Positions 7,322-10,390 of a stretch of DNA of 10,390 nucleotides are shown one piece after another. Both the position numbers and the translations under genes were made by a program. The first letter of the stretch is position 1. Every line of letters begins with the position of its first letter. This DNA comes from CAYHOI01 sp964358175 (GTDB lineage Bacteria; Margulisbacteria; Riflemargulisbacteria; GWF2-35-9), in assembly GCA_964358175.1 (NCBI GenBank), contig CAYHOI010000069.1:1-10390 (forward strand). The letters are read 5' to 3'. The notes under the pieces were generated by a model. It worked only from the letters and a program-made list of their open reading frames with translations. It did not search any database and was not told the DNA's origin.

Positions 7322-7800
7322 ATAAATAATGTCTGTCCATCCTTGGAAAGTTCCAGAAACTTTGGAACAGCCAGGACGTCCTTGACCTCCGGGAAAAAAT
7401 CAGCCTTCGTCAACCCCAGAATAACCATGGACATCTCACAAGCATAGAAATTAATACCTAAGTCTTTGGCAGCTTGAATAAGTTCCTTGAGGGTTGCTAC
7501 ATTTCGTTTTTTCATCATCCCGGTCATGAGAAGCGGGCTGGCTCCCCAGAAGTTGAGCTTGCTTAGAGGCGCGTTTTTCAGAGTTCCCATGAGAAACACA
7601 AAGATTTTGGCAAGCAGTCCTTTGCCAGGAAATGTATATCGAGACTTATTTTTGATGATATTCAGTCCCCAGAATGTGAAAAAGAGGTTGACCTCGTAAT
7701 TAACAGCGGCAGAACCCGTCGCCAAGGTAAAGGCAGCTATTGCTTTGTCGAAATCGCCACTAAATAAAATAATCGAAAGTTTTTTCTTTTCAGCTGACAT
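7318..7800 (-). CDS. DsrE2-type (DsrE/DsrF/DsrH-like) sulfur-transfer protein
   Basis: A 160-residue protein resembling the DsrE2 subgroup. It begins KLSIILFSGDFDKAIAAF, has two hydrophobic stretches (about 36-48 and 62-72) typical of this membrane-leaning subgroup, and a conserved Cys 121 in YACEMSMVILGL that probably carries sulfur as a persulfide or trisulfide. Characterised DsrE2 and TusA proteins in sulfur oxidisers work as a pair, and here dsrE2 and tusA overlap by 4 bases. In this assimilatory operon the role could be to receive or store sulfide-derived sulfur before it reaches the carrier, which is inference. The start follows GGGGAG at 9 bases. It is the first gene after the hairpin block, so its expression could differ from that of the first three genes. 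Confidence 0.88.
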   Translation of the reverse strand: MSAEKKKLSIILFSGDFDKAIAAFTLATGSAAVNYEVNLFFTFWGLNIIKNKSRYTFPGKGLLAKIFVFLMGTLKNAPLSKLNFWGASPLLMTGMMKKRNVATLKELIQAAKDLGINFYACEMSMVILGLTKADFFPEVKDVLAVPKFLELSKDGQTLFI

Positions 7801-7840
7801 TTCTTAACACTCCCCTTTCAACTTACAAACTCCCATTTCC

Positions 7841-7929
7841 TTCTAGCCCCTCCCTCCTTTGGAGGACTCCCCCTTAATGAAAGGAGGAGAATTTTTCCTT
7901 CCCTTCCCAAGGGAAGGTGCCCAAAGGGC
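7841..7929. repeat. Block of four consecutive short inverted repeats between hcyF and dsrE2
   Basis: Four neighbouring hairpins fill most of this 136-base gap: CCTCC/GGAGG with a TTT loop (7853-7865); CTCCCCCTT with AAGGAGGAG around AATGA (7867-7889); CCTTCCC/GGGAAGG around AA (7902-7917); GCCC/GGGC around AAA (7919-7929). On the coding strand they follow the hcyF stop but lack a T run, so they do not look like an ordinary terminator. The strong purine/pyrimidine bias and stacked hairpins resemble dispersed REP-like or MITE-like palindromic elements. Possible effects are mRNA stabilisation of the upstream part or partial transcription attenuation. Only one copy is in this window, so repetition in the genome is inferred. 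Confidence 0.55.
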
Positions 7930-7936
7930 GGAAGGG

Positions 7937-8743
7937 TCACCTTATATCACAGACCGCCTGCTCGCCATCGATGAGCTCATGGATGGTGGGATGGTCGCCA
8001 CATATGGGACAATGCGGATTCCGATTCAATTTGGCCGTTCGAACATTCATCGTCGCAGCATTGAAGATAAACAACCGATCCGTCAGCAATTCTCCCGTTC
8101 CACAAAGAAATTTCAGCGTTTCCGTAGCCTGTACAGTCCCGAGCATCCCCGCGACGGCACCAAGAACGCCAGCCTGCGAACAAGTTGGCACCAATCCTTT
8201 TGGCGGAGGAGCTGTAAAGACACAACGATAACAGGTATGGCCAGGCACATAGGTCATAGTTTGCCCATCAAATCTCAATATTCCCCCATGGGAATAAGGC
8301 TTTTTTGCCATCACACAGGCATCATTGATCAGAAACTTAGCGGAGAAATTATCCGTGCCATCAATCACAAAATCATAGTCCTTGATTAAGTCCAGAACAT
8401 TGGAGGCCATCACCAGGTCATGATAGGGAATCACCTTGATATCCGGATTGATGGCTCTCATCTTCTCTGCAGCCGACTCCACTTTTGGCCTTCCAATATC
8501 TGCCGTAAAATGAATCACCTGACGTTGCAAATTGGACAAGTCCACCACATCACCATCGATAATGCCAATAGTTCCCACACCAGCAGCCGCCAAATACAAG
8601 CCTATAGGAGCGCCAAGACCACCAGCCCCGATAATAAGAACCTTCGAAGACAAAAGCTTTTCCTGACCTTCAATGCCAACTTCTTTTAAAAGAATATGCC
8701 GGCTGTATCGTTCAAGTTCACTGTCCGTTAAATCTCGGCCCAT
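7937..8743 (-). CDS. hcyF: E1-like sulfur-carrier adenylyltransferase (MoeB/ThiF family; HcyF-like)
   Basis: A 268-residue ATP-dependent enzyme that adenylates the C-terminal glycine of a ubiquitin-like sulfur carrier. Visible motifs are ERYSRHILL (11-19), the nucleotide loop GAGGLG (39-44), DGDVVDLSNLQRQ (63-75) with the arginine finger Arg 74, DGTDNF (128-133), the zinc-binding pairs C171-x2-C174 and C245-x2-C248, and Cys 188 in VPTCSQAGVLG at the usual active-site cysteine position. It has no C-terminal rhodanese domain, so sulfur must come as sulfide or from a separate protein. Databases would call it MoeB or ThiF. With no molybdopterin or thiazole genes here and a carrier plus MetY in the operon, the HcyF role is preferred. 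The start follows GAGGAGG at 7 bases and is 4 bases after metY. Confidence 0.92.
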   Translation of the reverse strand: MGRDLTDSELERYSRHILLKEVGIEGQEKLLSSKVLIIGAGGLGAPIGLYLAAAGVGTIGIIDGDVVDLSNLQRQVIHFTADIGRPKVESAAEKMRAINPDIKVIPYHDLVMASNVLDLIKDYDFVIDGTDNFSAKFLINDACVMAKKPYSHGGILRFDGQTMTYVPGHTCYRCVFTAPPPKGLVPTCSQAGVLGAVAGMLGTVQATETLKFLCGTGELLTDRLFIFNAATMNVRTAKLNRNPHCPICGDHPTIHELIDGEQAVCDIR

Positions 8744-8747
8744 CGGT

Positions 8748-9974
8748 CTACCTCCTCAAACTACTTTCTATATCTTCAACCAAATCCTCTACATTTTCGA
8801 TTCCTACAGATAATCGAATCATGCCCTCAGGAACACCCATCTGCGCTCGTTCATCCAGGCTATACTCCACAAAAATAGTTGAAGCAGGATGGATTGCCAA
8901 TGAGGTGTTATCTCCAATATTGGTGGCACGCCTAAATAGTTTCAACCGATTAAGAAATTGAAAAGCGGCAGCCTTATCCGCCAACTCAAAGGACAGAACC
9001 GCTCCAAATTGCCCTTGAAACTGATTTCTTGCCAATTCGTGGTATGGCGATGATTTCAGCCCCGGGTAATTCACCCGACAAACAGTGGGCTGATTCTCTA
9101 AAGCCTTGGCAATCACTAAGGAATTTTCACAGCACCGATCCAGTCTGAGAGACAATGTTTCAAGCCCTACATCCTGCAAATAGGCATTATGTGCAGACAG
9201 ACAGGCTCCTAAATCTCGGTAAACTTCCTTTCGAAGTTTGGCAAGCAGTGCCCACTCTTTGAAGCGATGAAATTTTCCCAATTTCTGGATCTGAGTCCAG
9301 TCATAATTTCCCATATCCACAATCACTCCACCGATGCTGGTCGCACCGCCAGAAATGAACTTCGAGCTGGAATGTACAACGATATTTACCCCGTAGTCCT
9401 TGGAACGGAACAAATAGGGGGTGGTCACCGTGCTATCGACGACGACAACAATTCCATTAGCCTGCGCAAGCTTAACAATTGCAGAAATATCATGCACTTT
9501 CATCTGAGGATTGGTGATGGTCTCAAAAAAAAGAATCCTTGTGTTTTTATCAATCCGCTGGCGAATCTGATCCAAATCATCAAAATCAGCAAAGCGTGTC
9601 TCGATCCCCATTGGCGTAAGGACATTTTTGAGCAGTGACGTCGTTCCCCCAAAAAGGGCATTCGCGGCAATAATATTGTCTCCACTTTGAAGAATAGCCA
9701 AGAGGACATTGGCAATCGCAGCCATCCCCGAAGCAACGGCAATCGTCCCCAATCCGTCCTCAAGAGCTTTCATCTTATTTTCAAACACCTCAACAGACGG
9801 GTTGGAAATCCGGGAATACATATGGCTTGGACGATTGCCGCGAAAGGCTTGTTCGATGTCCTCCGCAGTATCAAAGGCATAGGAAACGCCTGCATAAATC
9901 GGTGCCCGAAGGGCTTGATGCGCATCTGGCTTCTGCCCTTTGGCGTGAATAGCTTTTGTATTAAATCCTACCAC
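8748..9974 (-). CDS. metY: PLP-dependent O-acetylhomoserine sulfhydrylase, MetY-like
   Basis: A 408-residue Cys/Met-metabolism PLP enzyme. Seen: YSRISNPS (53-60) for phosphate binding from the neighbouring subunit, SGM (82-84), Asp 180 in VVDST, and the PLP lysine K205 in HSSSKFISGG. The family replaces the acetyl (or succinyl) group of an activated homoserine with sulfide, giving homocysteine. In the HcyS pathway the sulfur donor is the carrier thiocarboxylate. MetZ or cystathionine gamma-synthase are close alternatives, but position between carrier and E1-like genes supports MetY. The start is a GTG ending at 9974; no in-frame ATG lies nearby upstream. It overlaps the carrier gene by 7 bases, and its ribosome binding site (GGTGG, 6 bases away) is made from the carrier's glycine codons. 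Confidence 0.9.
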   Translation of the reverse strand: MVGFNTKAIHAKGQKPDAHQALRAPIYAGVSYAFDTAEDIEQAFRGNRPSHMYSRISNPSVEVFENKMKALEDGLGTIAVASGMAAIANVLLAILQSGDNIIAANALFGGTTSLLKNVLTPMGIETRFADFDDLDQIRQRIDKNTRILFFETITNPQMKVHDISAIVKLAQANGIVVVVDSTVTTPYLFRSKDYGVNIVVHSSSKFISGGATSIGGVIVDMGNYDWTQIQKLGKFHRFKEWALLAKLRKEVYRDLGACLSAHNAYLQDVGLETLSLRLDRCCENSLVIAKALENQPTVCRVNYPGLKSSPYHELARNQFQGQFGAVLSFELADKAAAFQFLNRLKLFRRATNIGDNTSLAIHPASTIFVEYSLDERAQMGVPEGMIRLSVGIENVEDLVEDIESSLRR

Positions 9975-10177
9975 GTCCCACCACCCATAAAGTATAAGAA
10001 TTCAATGGTGTCATTCTCTGTAACCATCGTTGTTGCAAATGTGTCGCGACTCAAAATCTCACCGTTACGTTCCACCGAAACCATCTCAGGCATTTGAACC
10101 TTCTTTTCAGCCAACAATCCCGAAATGGACAGCCCGCTAGCAATATCTTCCTGCTTTCCATTAATTGTTACTTTCAT
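9968..10177 (-). CDS. hcyS: ThiS-like ubiquitin-fold sulfur carrier (HcyS-like)
   Basis: A 69-residue beta-grasp sulfur carrier, beginning MKVTINGKQEDIASGLSI and containing VSVERNGEILSRD (33-45), as in ThiS. ThiS and MoaD expose a C-terminal Gly-Gly that is adenylated and thiocarboxylated. Here the end is FMGGGTW, so Gly-Thr-Trp or Thr-Trp follow the diglycine and would have to be cut off first. Wolinella HcyS likewise has an extra terminal residue (alanine) removed by its metallopeptidase, and such a peptidase is encoded in this operon. A thiamine role is possible by family but no thiazole genes are present. It is the first gene of the operon, with AGGAGG 7 bases before the ATG. Confidence 0.9.
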   Translation of the reverse strand: MKVTINGKQEDIASGLSISGLLAEKKVQMPEMVSVERNGEILSRDTFATTMVTENDTIEFLYFMGGGTW

Positions 10178-10190
10178 GAGGAGTCCTCCT
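10178..10190 (-). promoter_or_regulatory. hcyS ribosome binding site inside a short palindrome
   Basis: Minus-strand AGGAGG (10185-10190) lies 7 bases before the hcyS ATG. The bases GAGGACTCCTC (10178-10188) form a near-continuous palindrome that could fold GAGG against CCTC around ACT and cover part of the ribosome binding site. A four-pair stem is weak, so a regulatory effect is uncertain. Confidence 0.5.
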
Positions 10191-10226
10191 TATTATTTTG
10201 ACTTCAACACCTTAATGCCCTATTTA

Positions 10227-10245
10227 CTCTATTGATTTAGTAGAG
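10227..10245. promoter_or_regulatory. Candidate operator: imperfect palindrome at the transcription start
   Basis: The plus strand reads CTCTATTGATTTAGTAGAG, with 7 of 9 symmetric pairs matching and perfect 5-base ends CTCTA/TAGAG. It would start about 1-2 bases downstream of the predicted transcription start, a typical position for a repressor site. Rrf2-family regulators (CymR, IscR types) control cysteine genes in many bacteria and bind AT-rich palindromes of about this size. I cannot assign the regulator from this site alone. Confidence 0.4.
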
Positions 10246-10253
10246 ATTAGAGC

Positions 10254-10283
10254 AGTTTATCGTAATTTTATGGCGGTTGTCAA
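10254..10283 (-). promoter_or_regulatory. Predicted sigma70-type promoter for the hcyS-led operon
   Basis: A perfect -35 box TTGACA (10278-10283) and a -10 box TAAACT (10254-10259, 4 of 6 consensus) are separated by 18 bases. The transcription start would fall near 10247, giving a leader of about 70 bases before hcyS. The -35 box overlaps the stop codon of the upstream open frame. It is the only convincing promoter found for the cluster. Confidence 0.6.
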
Positions 10284-10390
10284 ATATTAAGTGTGCCGTT
10301 CGGAACAATTTCCTCATCCGTCTTGGATACATAATCCGTCAGATCACAAAAGCTGCGAACCAACGATCCCTTTCGGATATGGCTTTTCCC
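10280..10390 (-). CDS. 3' end of an unidentified gene, cut by right window edge
   Basis: The minus strand is open from the window edge to a TGA at 10280-10282, giving 36 residues that begin GKSHIRKGSLVRSFCDLTD and end IVPNGTLNI. The composition is protein-like and this is the only minus-strand frame open throughout, the other two stopping after 14-16 codons. I do not recognise the family. It lies about 100 bases upstream of hcyS on the same strand with the operon promoter between them, so it is probably a separate transcription unit. Confidence 0.5.
   Translation of the reverse strand, partial: GKSHIRKGSLVRSFCDLTDYVSKTDEEIVPNGTLNI

Noticed and set aside
7859..8389. Plus-strand open frame of 176 codons opposite hcyF
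   Set aside because: It begins in the hairpin block and runs antisense to conserved MoeB/ThiF motifs; no domain is recognisable.
9968..10177. Thiamine (thiazole) or molybdopterin role for the carrier and E1-like pair
   Set aside because: No thiG, thiH, moaE or similar gene is present, whereas metY, a JAMM peptidase and sulfite reductase are. The tail after GG also fits the HcyS type better. A dual role cannot be ruled out.
1..10390. Mobile elements, CRISPR arrays, prophage or defence genes
   Set aside because: No transposase, integrase, phage gene or regularly spaced repeat array is visible; the only repeat-like block is the short hairpin cluster near 7841-7929.

Overview
The window is almost entirely one compact minus-strand gene cluster. 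It carries sulfate from activation through sulfite and sulfide into homocysteine, and includes the first steps of making the siroheme that the sulfite reductase needs. Transcription runs from the right end to the left end. Most neighbours overlap by 1 to 14 bases or sit 3 to 12 bases apart, and most starts have a strong AGGAGG-like ribosome binding site. That points to one long operon with translational coupling. The cluster suggests a free-living bacterium that makes its own cysteine and methionine from sulfate. CysDN-type ATP sulfurylase, a Fe-S APS reductase and TusA/DsrE2 proteins are most often seen together in Gram-negative, often anaerobic or microaerophilic lineages. I cannot name the phylum from the sequence. 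I see no tRNA, rRNA, CRISPR array, transposase or phage gene.

Layout in the direction of transcription. At 10390-10280 there is the probable 3' end of an unidentified upstream gene. At 10283-10178 lie a promoter (TTGACA, 18-base spacer, TAAACT), an imperfect palindrome placed like an operator, and a strong ribosome binding site. At 10177-7937 come a ThiS-like sulfur carrier (HcyS type), a MetY-like O-acetylhomoserine sulfhydrylase and a MoeB/ThiF-like adenylyltransferase (HcyF type). Next is a roughly 90-base block of four short hairpins (7929-7841). At 7800-6690 follow DsrE2, a stand-alone TusA and a JAMM/Mec metallopeptidase (HcyD type). At 6703-4397 is a siroheme sulfite reductase with an added C-terminal helical region and TusA domain, then a small DUF2061 membrane protein (4393-4163). 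At 4150-736 are APS reductase (CysH) and the two ATP sulfurylase subunits (CysD, CysN), CysN carrying a degenerate APS-kinase domain. After a 205-base spacer come precorrin-2 dehydrogenase (SirC) and the start of uroporphyrinogen-III methyltransferase, cut by the left edge.

How the parts fit: CysDN makes APS from sulfate. CysH has the cysteines of the 4Fe-4S APS-reductase class and should reduce APS directly to sulfite, so no working APS kinase is needed; this fits the damaged kinase-like tail on CysN. The siroheme enzyme reduces sulfite to sulfide. The remaining genes match, gene for gene, the protein-thiocarboxylate route to homocysteine described for Wolinella succinogenes (HcyS, HcyF, HcyD, MetY, Sir). 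In that route the carrier's C-terminal tail is trimmed by the metallopeptidase, the exposed glycine is adenylated and thiolated, MetY attaches the thiocarboxylate to O-acetylhomoserine, and the metallopeptidase frees homocysteine. The carrier here ends Gly-Gly-Gly-Thr-Trp, so it also has residues to trim. The extra TusA, the TusA domain on the sulfite reductase, and DsrE2 are the parts that the described pathway does not explain. They suggest sulfide may be handed on as protein-bound persulfide.
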